A stretch of 64,000 nucleotides of DNA from Anaerocolumna sp. AGMB13025. Its GTDB lineage: Bacteria; Bacillota; Clostridia; Lachnospirales; Lachnospiraceae. The notes below the pieces were generated by a model. The model made no database searches and had not been told where the DNA came from. It saw nothing but the letters and a program-made list of their open reading frames with translations. The DNA is taken from NCBI RefSeq assembly GCF_029689925.1, contig NZ_CP121445.1, forward strand, positions 5,254,501 through 5,318,500, in the 5' to 3' direction. How positions within the stretch are numbered: the first letter of the stretch is position 1; each line of letters begins with the position of its first letter. Shown here piece by piece: positions 1 through 8,382 of the stretch. The translations under genes were made by a program, and so were the position numbers.

Positions 1-139
1 GTCCGGGTTTTTTGTGCGATTCTTATGCTTAATGCATTGATTCATATCATTTTTATCGACATAAACAACAAATTGTTTACATATAATCTACCACTTTTTA
101 GTTAATTTGTCAATACAATGCAAATTTTTTCCTGTAACT

Positions 140-168
140 TTGCACCATAAAACGACATATTATGTTAT
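140..168 (+). promoter_or_regulatory. Probable sigma-A promoter of the multicopper oxidase gene
   Basis: TTGCAC (140-145) and TGTTAT (163-168) are separated by 17 bases, which fits a vegetative promoter starting transcription near 175. A good ribosome binding site (AGAGGAG) follows just before the ATG at 196. I looked for a sporulation sigma-K site because CotA-like enzymes are often spore-coat proteins. CATATTATG is only a partial match, so late-sporulation control is not shown. Confidence 0.4.
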
Positions 169-195
169 ATCAAATGACAAAGAGAGGAGAATATT

Positions 196-2130
196 ATGTG
201 GCAATTACATTTTAAAACAGCCGCCCATTATTACGCAGCAAAAGCAGCCGGATTCATAAAGAAAACAGAAAAAATCAAAGTAAAAAACAGTGAGACAATA
301 TCAAAACTTAATCCGGCTGTTGTTCCGAAATTTAAAAATCAGTTAGTAAAACCCCCAGTCTATGCGCCTTATATCGTGACGGACAAAACCAAGGGGAATA
401 AAGAGGACTATGATTTTGGGAAAAAAAAGAGGCATATATACCAAATCGATATTCGTGAATTCAAACAACAGATACTTCCGGAGGGTTTCCCCCTCACTAC
501 CGTATGGGGTTACGGAGGACTTATTAAAGATCCCGACAAAGGATATACCAGGTATTCTATCAGTTATCCCGGTGCTACCTTTGAAGCACGGCAAAACATC
601 CCGGTTACTGTAAAGTGGAACAACTGTTTAAAAAATCCCAGTCTTTTTGCAGTTGATCCAACCCTTCATTGGGCAAATCCCAATGATATGCCTATGGATC
701 CTCCAAAGCCCTGGCCTTTATTTCCTCCGGGATTTAAAGAGGCCGGACAGCCGGTTCCTACCGTAACTCACCTGCATGGCGGAGAAGTATCCTCCATTTA
801 TGACGGACACCCGGAAGCCTGGTATACGGCGAATGGTAAAACCGGCAGCAAATATGTAACGGATTGGTATACTTATCCAAACAGTCAGGAGGCTGCTGCC
901 CTTTGGTACCACGACCATGCATTAGGGGTAACCAGGCTCAATGTCTATGCTGGGCTTTCCGGTTTTTATCTGCTTCGTACCTGTAGAAGAAAACAAAATT
1001 GCACCCCATCAAATAACAGATATATACTACCCCATGGCAGTTATGAAATACCGATTGTTATACAAGACCGCTCATTTTCAGAGGATGGCTCCTTATTATT
1101 TAATCAGGAAGGAGATAATAGCGAAGTGCATCCTTACTGGATGCCGGAATTCTTTGGAGATACCATTGTGGTAAATGGCAAGGTATGGCCAAACCTTAAT
1201 GTTAAGCTCTGTCAATACCGTTTTCGCCTATTAAATGGTTCTAATGCACGATTTTATAATCTAAAATTAACGGAAGGTTTAAAAATGGTTCAAATCGGCA
1301 GTGACGGTGGTTTCCTCCCTCACCCTGTAGTACTGGATTCCTTATTGCTGGCACCCGCTGAAAGAGCGGATGTTCTGATTGATTTTTCACCTCTTAAGCC
1401 CGGTACTAAGGTACTTTTACTCAATGACGCAAATGCACCATATCCAGGCGGTACGGCTCCAGATCCTGAAACCACCGGGCAAATCATGCAGTTTAGTGTA
1501 CCCCAAAACGTTCCTGCTCCTGAGAAACCATCTGAATTACCAGCTTGTTTAAACAAAATACCTGTCCTGATACCGGATTCACCAAAAAGAATTCTTACGT
1601 TATATGAGGTAGGGGGACCTAATGGACCTTTAGAAGTTCTTTTGGACGGTCAAACATGGAGTGCACCTATCACGGAGGTTCCTTTAACCGGCTCCACAGA
1701 AGAATGGGAAATCGTCAACCTGACCCAGGATACACATCCTATCCACCTGCACCTGATACAGTTCCAGTTATTAGACCGGCAATTTATGGATACTGGCAGT
1801 TATGCAAATAAATGGCTTAACGAGAACGGTACACCTCCCCTTGACCATCCAACCCGTATTGTAGAAATCGCTCCTTATCTGTGTGGTAAACCCTTACCTC
1901 CCGATCCTAATGAAACAGGCTGGAAGGATACCATTCGTATGAATCCCGGTCAGGTTACCCGAATCCTTGTGCGTTTTGCTCCTCAGGATGTTCCTGCCAA
2001 AGATTCAAGACCAGGACTGAACCTATTTCCTTTTGATCCGTCTTATGGACCCGGTTATGTCTGGCACTGCCATATTCTGGATCATGAAGACAATGAAATG
2101 ATGCGTCCTTACAAGGTAAGAAGAAAATGA
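196..2130 (+). CDS. CotA-like multicopper oxidase (laccase/bilirubin oxidase family)
   Basis: Predicted three-cupredoxin multicopper oxidase that oxidises phenolic or metal substrates and reduces oxygen to water. All four copper motifs are visible: HLHGG near residue 192, WYHDHA near 238, HPIHLHLIQF near 515 and HCHILDHEDNEMM near 625. The last contains the type-1 copper Cys, His and Met ligands. At 644 residues it is longer than B. subtilis CotA (about 510), mainly through a basic N-terminal extension of roughly 60 residues and insertions between domains. There is no signal peptide or twin-arginine motif, which fits a spore-coat enzyme made in the mother cell rather than an exported one. The gene is monocistronic and convergent with the chemoreceptor gene. 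Family assignment is secure; coat location is inferred from the CotA relationship and the sporulating background. Confidence 0.9.
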   Translation: MWQLHFKTAAHYYAAKAAGFIKKTEKIKVKNSETISKLNPAVVPKFKNQLVKPPVYAPYIVTDKTKGNKEDYDFGKKKRHIYQIDIREFKQQILPEGFPLTTVWGYGGLIKDPDKGYTRYSISYPGATFEARQNIPVTVKWNNCLKNPSLFAVDPTLHWANPNDMPMDPPKPWPLFPPGFKEAGQPVPTVTHLHGGEVSSIYDGHPEAWYTANGKTGSKYVTDWYTYPNSQEAAALWYHDHALGVTRLNVYAGLSGFYLLRTCRRKQNCTPSNNRYILPHGSYEIPIVIQDRSFSEDGSLLFNQEGDNSEVHPYWMPEFFGDTIVVNGKVWPNLNVKLCQYRFRLLNGSNARFYNLKLTEGLKMVQIGSDGGFLPHPVVLDSLLLAPAERADVLIDFSPLKPGTKVLLLNDANAPYPGGTAPDPETTGQIMQFSVPQNVPAPEKPSELPACLNKIPVLIPDSPKRILTLYEVGGPNGPLEVLLDGQTWSAPITEVPLTGSTEEWEIVNLTQDTHPIHLHLIQFQLLDRQFMDTGSYANKWLNENGTPPLDHPTRIVEIAPYLCGKPLPPDPNETGWKDTIRMNPGQVTRILVRFAPQDVPAKDSRPGLNLFPFDPSYGPGYVWHCHILDHEDNEMMRPYKVRRK

Positions 2131-2231
2131 AATAAGCCATGGGGCGATTTACGAAGCGGATAAAGCCTTCAAAAAGATAATTAAAGTGGTACGGTTTTAT
2201 GTAAAGGTATCTTAATCTTCTCTATAAAAAT

Positions 2232-2278
2232 GGACGCATTGCATCACTAATTTTTTATTTTAGTTATGCAATACGCCC
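2232..2278. terminator. Hairpin between convergent genes, probable bidirectional terminator
   Basis: GGACGCATTGCAT (2232-2244) pairs with ATGCAATACGCCC (2266-2278) at 11 of 13 positions around an AT-rich loop. It lies between the oxidase and chemoreceptor genes, which converge here. The U-tract is weak on both strands, so termination strength is uncertain. Confidence 0.45.
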
Positions 2279-2307
2279 TTTATGTAAGTTTATGAAGATG
2301 TTCTTAA

Positions 2308-4032
2308 TTAAATGTGGAATTTGCTGATTTCACTTTTTAATTCAACTGCCATCTCTGATAATGCAGCAGATGCTTTGGATATTAATTCCATGGAAGCTAA
2401 CTGTTCTTCACTGGAAGCGGATATTTCTTCCGAACTTGCCGCTGCTTCTTGTGCAACGGCTGCCATATCCTGGGTCTGATATGCAATTTCTCTGGAGGAA
2501 GTATCAATCTTATTAATGACTGTTGCCAAAGCTTTTGTTTTATTTGCAATATCGTCTACCGATTCTTGAATTTTGCTAAACACCTCTTTGGTAACCTTAA
2601 CGGCACTTTCCTGTTCTGTTACGATTTCCTTAACTTTATTCATATTTTCTTCTGCTACTTTATTTTTGGCAACCGTGTCACTTATAATATCTGTTATTTC
2701 TTTTACCGCTGTAGAGGAACCCTCCGCAAGTTTTCTTATCTCCTCCGCAACTACTGCAAAACCTTTACCGGCTTCACCCGCTCTTGCTGCTTCGATTGCC
2801 GCATTTAAAGCAAGGAGATTCGTCTGGGAGGCAATTTCATTAATTAGTCCGGTAATATTATTTACTTTAAGCATCAACTCACTTAATTCGCGGATCGATT
2901 CCCCTACTTCCTTTGTAACGGCAATATTATCCTGCATTCTAAGAATGGTAAGATCAACAGCCTGTTGTCCTTCTGATACTATTGCCAGAGAATGTCCGGC
3001 ATTGTCTGCATTGGTTTCAATGGCTTTATTTACCTCATCGATACTGGCGGATATATCTTTCATGGCGGCACTTGTTTTCGTTACCATTTCAGCCTGTGTA
3101 CCATTCCCTTCCGCAATTTCATTAATGGCATTAGCCACCTGGTTGATGGTTTTGGTACTGCTGTCGGTAGACTCGGATAACTCCGCGGAATTGGATGCCA
3201 GCTCCGTCGAGACAGCAATAATCGTTTCTGCCACATTTCTTAAGGCATTCCTCATTTCAAATACCGAACGAACAATCGCACCGATTTCTCCTCTATATTT
3301 CAACATTGTTTCAAAAGATGCATCATTAACAAGATCCAGATCGGACGTCTTTTTTATAAGTGTCACCGCTTTTGCGACTGGATTTGTAATGGATATGGCA
3401 ATCATTACACCTAATATGATAGAAATAACGGTTATGCTTACTATTAAAACGGATAAAAATATGAGGGCTTCCCTGTTTGAAGCATTATTTTCCTGATAGA
3501 TAGTATCTGCTTCTGTAATTGCATAGTCTACCATGTCCCTGATACTAGTCTGCAGATCCTCAAAGACTGCTTCACCTTTTTGTTCATAGATGCCAATGGC
3601 CTCTTCGGTTTTTCCGGAGCCTGCCAAATCTCTAATATTTTGAAAAATCAAGTTCCAATCCGCCATCTTTTTATTTATTAGTTCCATTTGCTTTATTTCA
3701 TAATCATCCTGATCGGTCTTTTGGAATTCTTCAAAATCCTTTTTAATATTATTATTTCTTTTATCAATATCTGCATTGGTTTCATCCTTACTGGCAGAAT
3801 CCGTTATTAACATCAGTTTCTGTGCATTGGCATAATTCGCTCTTGCCTGAGTTCTTGCATCGCTGAGTAGTTCTACCGTGATTAGATTTTGCCGGTAAAG
3901 ATTTGTAAGCGCTACATGGGAATTATTCGTATACGTATAACCGACTACCCCGATCAAAAAGGTGCATCCTACCATAAAAACTAATAAAATAATCAATTTG
4001 GTCCGAATTCTGAGCTTATTCAATACATTCAT
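2308..4032 (-). CDS. Methyl-accepting chemotaxis protein (574 aa)
   Basis: Transmembrane chemoreceptor. From the chosen start there is a first membrane helix at about 11-31, an extracytoplasmic four-helix-bundle-like sensor with many charged residues at about 35-190, a second membrane helix at about 195-218, a HAMP region, then a long coiled-coil signalling domain. The highly conserved hairpin tip is present (EIASQTNLLALNAAIEAARA followed by GEAGKGFAVVA), so CheA/CheW coupling is expected. The open frame extends 31 codons further upstream. The ATG at 4032 is preferred because AGAGGAG lies 10 bases upstream and the following residues form a typical basic-hydrophobic start. Transcription should come from the promoter at 4339-4367 through a long structured leader with its own terminator, which implies regulation by attenuation. 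Confidence 0.93.
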   Translation of the reverse strand: MNVLNKLRIRTKLIILLVFMVGCTFLIGVVGYTYTNNSHVALTNLYRQNLITVELLSDARTQARANYANAQKLMLITDSASKDETNADIDKRNNNIKKDFEEFQKTDQDDYEIKQMELINKKMADWNLIFQNIRDLAGSGKTEEAIGIYEQKGEAVFEDLQTSIRDMVDYAITEADTIYQENNASNREALIFLSVLIVSITVISIILGVMIAISITNPVAKAVTLIKKTSDLDLVNDASFETMLKYRGEIGAIVRSVFEMRNALRNVAETIIAVSTELASNSAELSESTDSSTKTINQVANAINEIAEGNGTQAEMVTKTSAAMKDISASIDEVNKAIETNADNAGHSLAIVSEGQQAVDLTILRMQDNIAVTKEVGESIRELSELMLKVNNITGLINEIASQTNLLALNAAIEAARAGEAGKGFAVVAEEIRKLAEGSSTAVKEITDIISDTVAKNKVAEENMNKVKEIVTEQESAVKVTKEVFSKIQESVDDIANKTKALATVINKIDTSSREIAYQTQDMAAVAQEAAASSEEISASSEEQLASMELISKASAALSEMAVELKSEISKFHI

Positions 4033-4182
4033 AACACTTTTACTCCTCTGTTTTTTATTTTTTCCTAATGCACTTATTACACTAACACTCATGCATATCG
4101 CAAGCTGGCTTGCGATACTGCCCAAATAAGAAGTGTGAAATGTTTTATTTCACACTAGTTCTATAGGATTAGTAGAATCCAC

Positions 4183-4215
4183 AAATAAAAAACTGCAGCT
4201 ACCTATGCCGCAGTT
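4183..4215 (-). terminator. Intrinsic terminator inside the chemoreceptor leader
   Basis: On the minus strand AACTGCGGC and GCTGCAGTT form a 9-bp stem with one G-U pair around a 7-base loop, followed by TTTTTTATTT. It lies about 150 bases before the chemoreceptor start codon and after the predicted promoter, so it would abort the transcript unless antitermination occurs. Confidence 0.75.
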
Positions 4216-4332
4216 AATAAAAGTACTGTTCAACTTTTCAACCCGGCCCCTAAAAGATTTAGTGTCCTTACCGTTGAACTATTATGCAAATCTGTCTCGC
4301 CCCCAATTTCGACAATTTTCGCTAATTTATTC
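4183..4332 (-). promoter_or_regulatory. Structured 5' leader with terminator upstream of the chemoreceptor gene
   Basis: The predicted transcript from the promoter at 4339-4367 first runs through about 110 bases with strong pairing potential. GTTCAAC (minus strand, 4271-4277) can pair with GTTGAAC lower down (4228-4234), and GGTTGAA offers an alternative partner, so two folds compete. CTAAA/TTTAG forms a small inner stem. A clean intrinsic terminator follows (4183-4215). This is the layout of a transcription-attenuating riboswitch. Chemoreceptor genes in Clostridia are often under c-di-GMP riboswitches, but I could not match the class I (GEMM) or class II consensus. The ligand class is unknown. 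Confidence 0.5.
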
Positions 4333-4338
4333 AATATA

Positions 4339-4367
4339 AAATTATCATCTTTTAAAAACCCTGTCAA
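4339..4367 (-). promoter_or_regulatory. Sigma-A promoter of the chemoreceptor transcript
   Basis: Minus-strand TTGACA (4362-4367) and TAATTT (4339-4344) are spaced exactly 17 bases apart. Transcription would begin near 4332, leaving a leader of about 300 bases before the ATG at 4032. Confidence 0.65.
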
Positions 4368-4535
4368 TAGGAAGCTTAAAATTAAATCTTTATAAAATCC
4401 AACACATTCCTGCTAAATAATGGTATAATTATGTAGAGTAAACTTATTTTTAGACTAAGGTTATCGTTGATTACATATACTAAAATATAATCACGATATT
4501 ACACTTTTTAGATGGAATATCAGACGAGGTATATT

Positions 4536-5480
4536 ATGCATATTGCTATTTCAATTTTCAGAATAATTCGGGCCTTCAATAGAAAAGTAGCGGATGATTT
4601 CATTTCGGCATTTTCAGCTCAGGCAGCTTTTTTTGTAATGATTTCTTTTTTCCCTTTTATTATGCTGCTGCTGACCCTGCTCCAATATCTGCCGATTAGG
4701 GAAAGTGTGCTTATGACTACATTAACACAGATTTTTCCCAGTAGTATCACTTCCTTAATAATCACCATCATATCTGAAATATATGATAAAGCCTCCGGCA
4801 CCATAATCTCTATTACTGCCATCTCGGCTCTTTGGTCGGCTTCCAGGGGAATCGTGGCAATTATAAAAGGACTTAATTCAGTCTATGCCATACGGGAAAC
4901 CAGAAGTTACTTTAAACTTCGTTTCCTTTCTTCTGTCTATACTTTTATATTTGCCCTTATGATGATTGTAACCCTGGTTATATTGGTATTCGGCAACCGG
5001 CTGTATGTCTGGATTGAAAGCAGAATCCCCATTCTAAAGGATCTCGCCCTTCTAATCATTAGTATTCGTACCATTGCCGGTTTGTTCATACTTACGGTTT
5101 TCTTTTTACTGCTATATGTAGTGATTCCAAACCGTACCACAAAAGTTTATAAAGAGCTGCCCGGTGCTTTGGTATCTGCTGCCGGATGGATGGGCTTCTC
5201 CTATTTATATTCATTTTATATTGATAATATGAGTAATTATTCCAGAATGTACGGAAGTCTTACCGCCATTGTCCTGTTTATGTTATGGTTTTATTTCTGT
5301 ATGTACATTATGTTCATCGGTGGTGAGATTAATGTGGTATTATCCTCCGGTGATTTGGTTTATTATCTTAAGTATCTCTTCAAACATAGGAAAGAGTATA
5401 AATATAATAGAAAATTATCAGCAGAACGGGTCCATATATTGGAGGACCCGCCGGAAACTTCTGATAATTGTAAAAAATAG
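4536..5480 (+). CDS. YihY/BrkB-family inner membrane protein
   Basis: Multi-pass membrane protein of the YihY/virulence factor BrkB family, once confused with ribonuclease BN. About six hydrophobic helices are visible. Family hallmarks include the early DDFISAFSAQAAFF segment, the ALWSASRGIVAIIKGLNSVY region and the late YGSLTAIVLFMLWFYF helix followed by GGEINVVL. The cytoplasmic tail is charged. The open frame also has an ATG at 4512, but the ATG at 4536 has GAGG six bases upstream and is preferred, giving 314 residues. The gene is convergent with the SpoIID-domain gene, with only 12 bases between the stops. Molecular function is unknown for the family. Confidence 0.85.
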   Translation: MHIAISIFRIIRAFNRKVADDFISAFSAQAAFFVMISFFPFIMLLLTLLQYLPIRESVLMTTLTQIFPSSITSLIITIISEIYDKASGTIISITAISALWSASRGIVAIIKGLNSVYAIRETRSYFKLRFLSSVYTFIFALMMIVTLVILVFGNRLYVWIESRIPILKDLALLIISIRTIAGLFILTVFFLLLYVVIPNRTTKVYKELPGALVSAAGWMGFSYLYSFYIDNMSNYSRMYGSLTAIVLFMLWFYFCMYIMFIGGEINVVLSSGDLVYYLKYLFKHRKEYKYNRKLSAERVHILEDPPETSDNCKK

Positions 5481-5492
5481 AACTTATAGCTA

Positions 5493-8012
5493 CTAATAAA
5501 TAAATCCGATCTCTACATCCGTATAATAATGTTTAATAATTTCTTCATAATCTTTGCCAGAATCTGCCATTGCTTTTACTCCATTCTGGCTCATACCTAC
5601 ACCATGTCCGTATCCCCCGCCATGGAAGGTGATACTCTTGCCTGATTTATCTATTATAAAGAATGCACTTGGCAGCATGCTTAAATCGGATACGGTACTG
5701 TCATCCTGCCTTATCACTTTATCGTAAAGCGGAGCTAATAGAGTCCTGATATTATATTCGGACTGAACCTTTACGGTACAATCGGAGCCGACTAATATAA
5801 CAGCAGATAAGATTCCGCTTTTTTCCCGTTTGCTGACCAGGATATCCTTAAGGGTACCTATGGTATCTACCGGCTTGCTTTCATACCTCGGATTATCATT
5901 TACTTTACCTCCTACCAGAGTCTGTATCAAATCCGGATTCGCCTGATACCGGCTTGCCAGATTCTTATCTATGGACTTCTTTAAATTCTCTTTTGATATA
6001 GTCACCTTCCACCGGTACCAGGCAAATTTGCTGTCATAAGTATCGTCCGGCGCTTTTAAGATAAAATCTCTGAACTTATCTTCTGTGGAAAGATTACTGC
6101 TTGAAGGTGAAACCGTAGATGCATAAACCGCTTCCCCATTCACGACATCATAGGTAGTCTGTAGTTTTCCAAGAAGATAATCCGCACTACTGCCTCCCCA
6201 TACTTCATTTAAAGAAGCTGTATGACCGCAGGAGGTGGAGAAATAATAAGCCGTTACGACGGCATTCTGATATTCAATCACTTTACCGTAGGTATCCTTA
6301 ACTGCAAGAATGGTTTTCTCATTTTCAGGTATGTTGTTATAGACCTGATAACTGACGCTGTCATCTACATGTGCGCCGAATTCGCTGTAACCATTGGCAA
6401 ATAGCTGATTGTAGGCATAACTTCTGGCACATATCGCCTGAACCTTCAAGGCTTCCAGACCATAGATTGAGGGCATTTCACTAGGAATAACTGCATACAG
6501 GTATTCTTCAATGGGCAGCTCGTTTATAATAATCAACCCCTCCTTCCCAGAGGAAATCTCTATAGCTCCCCGGTAAGCAGGATTACCACTTGCCCGATTG
6601 ATAGATAGCAGCTTTATCTTGCCGCTTTCTGATTTTGTCTGAAATCTGAGTCTGCCTTTCTTTAACAGCTTGTTATCCAGTTTAACCGTTACTTTTTGAC
6701 CAGCCTTATAGGTTTTTACCGTATCTCCGGCTTTTAGGGTAAATTCTTTATCTGAAGTCAGCATAACCTCATTATGATAAATATCTGCATAATTATCTGT
6801 CTTAATCAAGACCCTGATATCTTTTGCTTTAATGGTTTCCTTAATCAATGCTGCTACGATTTTTCCGTCTGCTACTACAAAATCCGTAGCTTCATAACCA
6901 ACTAATATGCTGTTGGTAACTTCCATGGATAACTCACCATAAATCTTATATATCTTATAATAATCATCCAGATTTACTTTACCGTAGCCTTCTATTTCAA
7001 TATATTTCTGATTGGCAACTAGGACTTTTCCACCTATTTTGTCAGGCTTGATACTGATTTTAGTAATTTCTCCATCTTCTACAACCAGATCACCAATCTG
7101 ACCTTTAATATCTTTGGACAACTTATATCTGGTTTTAAAATCCCTGGTAATATCATTTAAAAAAGCAGTTACGGTACTGCCTTCTCCTGACGTAATATAA
7201 ACATTATGTAATGTTGTTTCTTCCTTTTTCACAGCTTTTACATATACTAGGTTTGAGCCGCTGACCATGGCAACAATTTTGCGGTCTATATAATTCTTTA
7301 ATAAAAATTGATTATCCTGAACAAAGGTCTGTCCGTCTGATGGCTTTTTCTGCTCCTCCTCCACTTCTGTGGATTGATCGTCCTTTGTTTCCTCCGCCTG
7401 ATTCCCTTCTGTCCCTGTATTGTTAAGATTAAGGGCTCCCTGTTGATACAAACTGTCATAACTGGTTACATTCTGATATTGATACGTTCCCTGGTCCGTA
7501 ATCATAGTTGTTTCTGAATCCGGATCCGAATCCTTTGGCTTTCCGATTACAAACATGGTTTTTTCTGTCACCGGTACACTGTCTTTTGGCAGGACTAAAA
7601 GAATGCTTTCATACAGGTTTAAATACTCTTCTGCTAACACTTCCTGGTTATCTTCTCCGTCTTTTAGGTCAAAGGCGAGTTTATTTATAACCTCCGGTTC
7701 ATTAATATCAAGTTCATGGCAAACTAAATCCAGAATACTTCTACATTCTTTAAAACTTAAAAAGGCTTCCTCTGCTTTGTCTTCCGGTTTTGTCATACCA
7801 ACAGCTTCTAACAGTGCCTCTTCCCCTATTCCAAGAAAACCAGTCAGCCTAAGAGCTTCCGATACTGTCATTAGATTCCCGTTTCGAAGAACCGTTTCCT
7901 GACCTTCTTTCTCTGACCCCTTGTCCTGATTTAACTGATTATATATGTTTTTAGCAAATATAATGATAAGTATACAGATACAGATACCCATCAACCACAA
8001 TTTTCTTTTCAT
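5493..8012 (-). CDS. SpoIID/LytB-domain cell wall protein (839 aa)
   Basis: Secreted or membrane-anchored protein with a C-terminal SpoIID domain, the family of lytic transglycosylases that trim peptidoglycan stems denuded by amidases. An N-terminal helix (residues about 4-22) anchors it. An acidic low-complexity stretch follows near residues 205-235. The SpoIID core spans about 490-700, with VIPSEMPSIYGLEALKVQA carrying the conserved catalytic Glu. It ends with the signature GGGYGHGVGMSQNGVKAMA and YEEIIKHYYTDVEI. It is much longer than B. subtilis SpoIID (about 340) because of roughly 450 N-terminal residues with repeat-like beta-rich sequence. The start at 8012 has AGAGG close upstream; the frame extends 28 codons further without a ribosome binding site. 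Role in engulfment or vegetative wall turnover cannot be separated from sequence. Confidence 0.85.
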   Translation of the reverse strand: MKRKLWLMGICICILIIIFAKNIYNQLNQDKGSEKEGQETVLRNGNLMTVSEALRLTGFLGIGEEALLEAVGMTKPEDKAEEAFLSFKECRSILDLVCHELDINEPEVINKLAFDLKDGEDNQEVLAEEYLNLYESILLVLPKDSVPVTEKTMFVIGKPKDSDPDSETTMITDQGTYQYQNVTSYDSLYQQGALNLNNTGTEGNQAEETKDDQSTEVEEEQKKPSDGQTFVQDNQFLLKNYIDRKIVAMVSGSNLVYVKAVKKEETTLHNVYITSGEGSTVTAFLNDITRDFKTRYKLSKDIKGQIGDLVVEDGEITKISIKPDKIGGKVLVANQKYIEIEGYGKVNLDDYYKIYKIYGELSMEVTNSILVGYEATDFVVADGKIVAALIKETIKAKDIRVLIKTDNYADIYHNEVMLTSDKEFTLKAGDTVKTYKAGQKVTVKLDNKLLKKGRLRFQTKSESGKIKLLSINRASGNPAYRGAIEISSGKEGLIIINELPIEEYLYAVIPSEMPSIYGLEALKVQAICARSYAYNQLFANGYSEFGAHVDDSVSYQVYNNIPENEKTILAVKDTYGKVIEYQNAVVTAYYFSTSCGHTASLNEVWGGSSADYLLGKLQTTYDVVNGEAVYASTVSPSSSNLSTEDKFRDFILKAPDDTYDSKFAWYRWKVTISKENLKKSIDKNLASRYQANPDLIQTLVGGKVNDNPRYESKPVDTIGTLKDILVSKREKSGILSAVILVGSDCTVKVQSEYNIRTLLAPLYDKVIRQDDSTVSDLSMLPSAFFIIDKSGKSITFHGGGYGHGVGMSQNGVKAMADSGKDYEEIIKHYYTDVEIGFIY

Positions 8013-8232
8013 ATTATCCTCTATTCTAGCGCACGCTCTTTGCGCATACCAAGTTTGTGGTGCACAAGCTATCCCCCATCTATATGCTTTTAGCACACAA
8101 GCAAATCAGGATGTTGAAAAAACTGCTCTTGTTATTTCAACCTATCCCCCATTGCATGCCACATCTGTATATTCCAGGGGCTATTGTAAGCTTAACGTTT
8201 GCGTCGGCTCCTTTTAATTTTTACTGCTTGTA
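8013..8232 (-). promoter_or_regulatory. Long structured leader of the SpoIID-domain gene with an internal repeat
   Basis: About 220 bases lie between the predicted start of transcription and the ATG. Minus-strand ATGGGGGATAG occurs twice, 73 bases apart (8069-8079 and 8142-8152). Each copy has GCAT just before it, and TTG follows after one variable base (G or C). Between them GTTGAAA and TTTCAAC (8113-8119, 8135-8141) can pair, and GCGCA/TGCGC (8029-8045) forms a hairpin just before the gene. No Rfam-type riboswitch consensus was recognised. It was checked by eye against the ydaO/c-di-AMP and c-di-GMP classes. Confidence 0.4.
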
Positions 8233-8239
8233 TTACAAT

Positions 8240-8268
8240 TATATACGTGGTATTTAAGAATATGTCAA
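8240..8268 (-). promoter_or_regulatory. Sigma-A promoter upstream of the SpoIID-domain gene
   Basis: Minus-strand TTGACA (8263-8268) lies 17 bases from TATATA (8240-8245); an overlapping TATAAT sits at 19-base spacing. The predicted start of transcription near 8232 leaves a 220-base untranslated leader. Confidence 0.6.
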
Positions 8269-8322
8269 CAAAATTAATTAGTTAATATTTACCACTGGAC
8301 AGCCAAAACAGCGGGTTTACGT

Positions 8323-8366
8323 AAAAAAAGAACCTGTTTAACATAAAGCTCAACAGGTTCTTTTTT
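8323..8366 (-). terminator. Intrinsic terminator of the GldG/DUF4340 ABC operon
   Basis: On the minus strand an 11-bp stem, AAGAACCTGTT with AACAGGTTCTT, closes a short loop and ends in a run of T. It starts 17 bases after the DUF4340 stop codon. The flanking A and T runs make it potentially bidirectional. Confidence 0.85.
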
Positions 8367-8382
8367 GTAGGAGATAAACTGC

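Noticed and set aside
2573..3496. 307-codon plus-strand ORF
   Set aside because: Antisense to the chemoreceptor coiled coil; shadow of an alanine/serine-rich gene.
4219..4300. tRNA-like sequence in the chemoreceptor leader (minus strand AGTTCAACGGTAAGGAC)
   Set aside because: The D-arm-like word is present, but no acceptor stem, standard anticodon arm or TTCGA-type T loop can be formed; the strong terminator fits a leader RNA better.
4183..4332. c-di-GMP (GEMM) riboswitch call
   Set aside because: The hallmark words of class I (GGGCAAACC, GACGCAAAGC) and of class II are absent, so only an unclassified leader is claimed.
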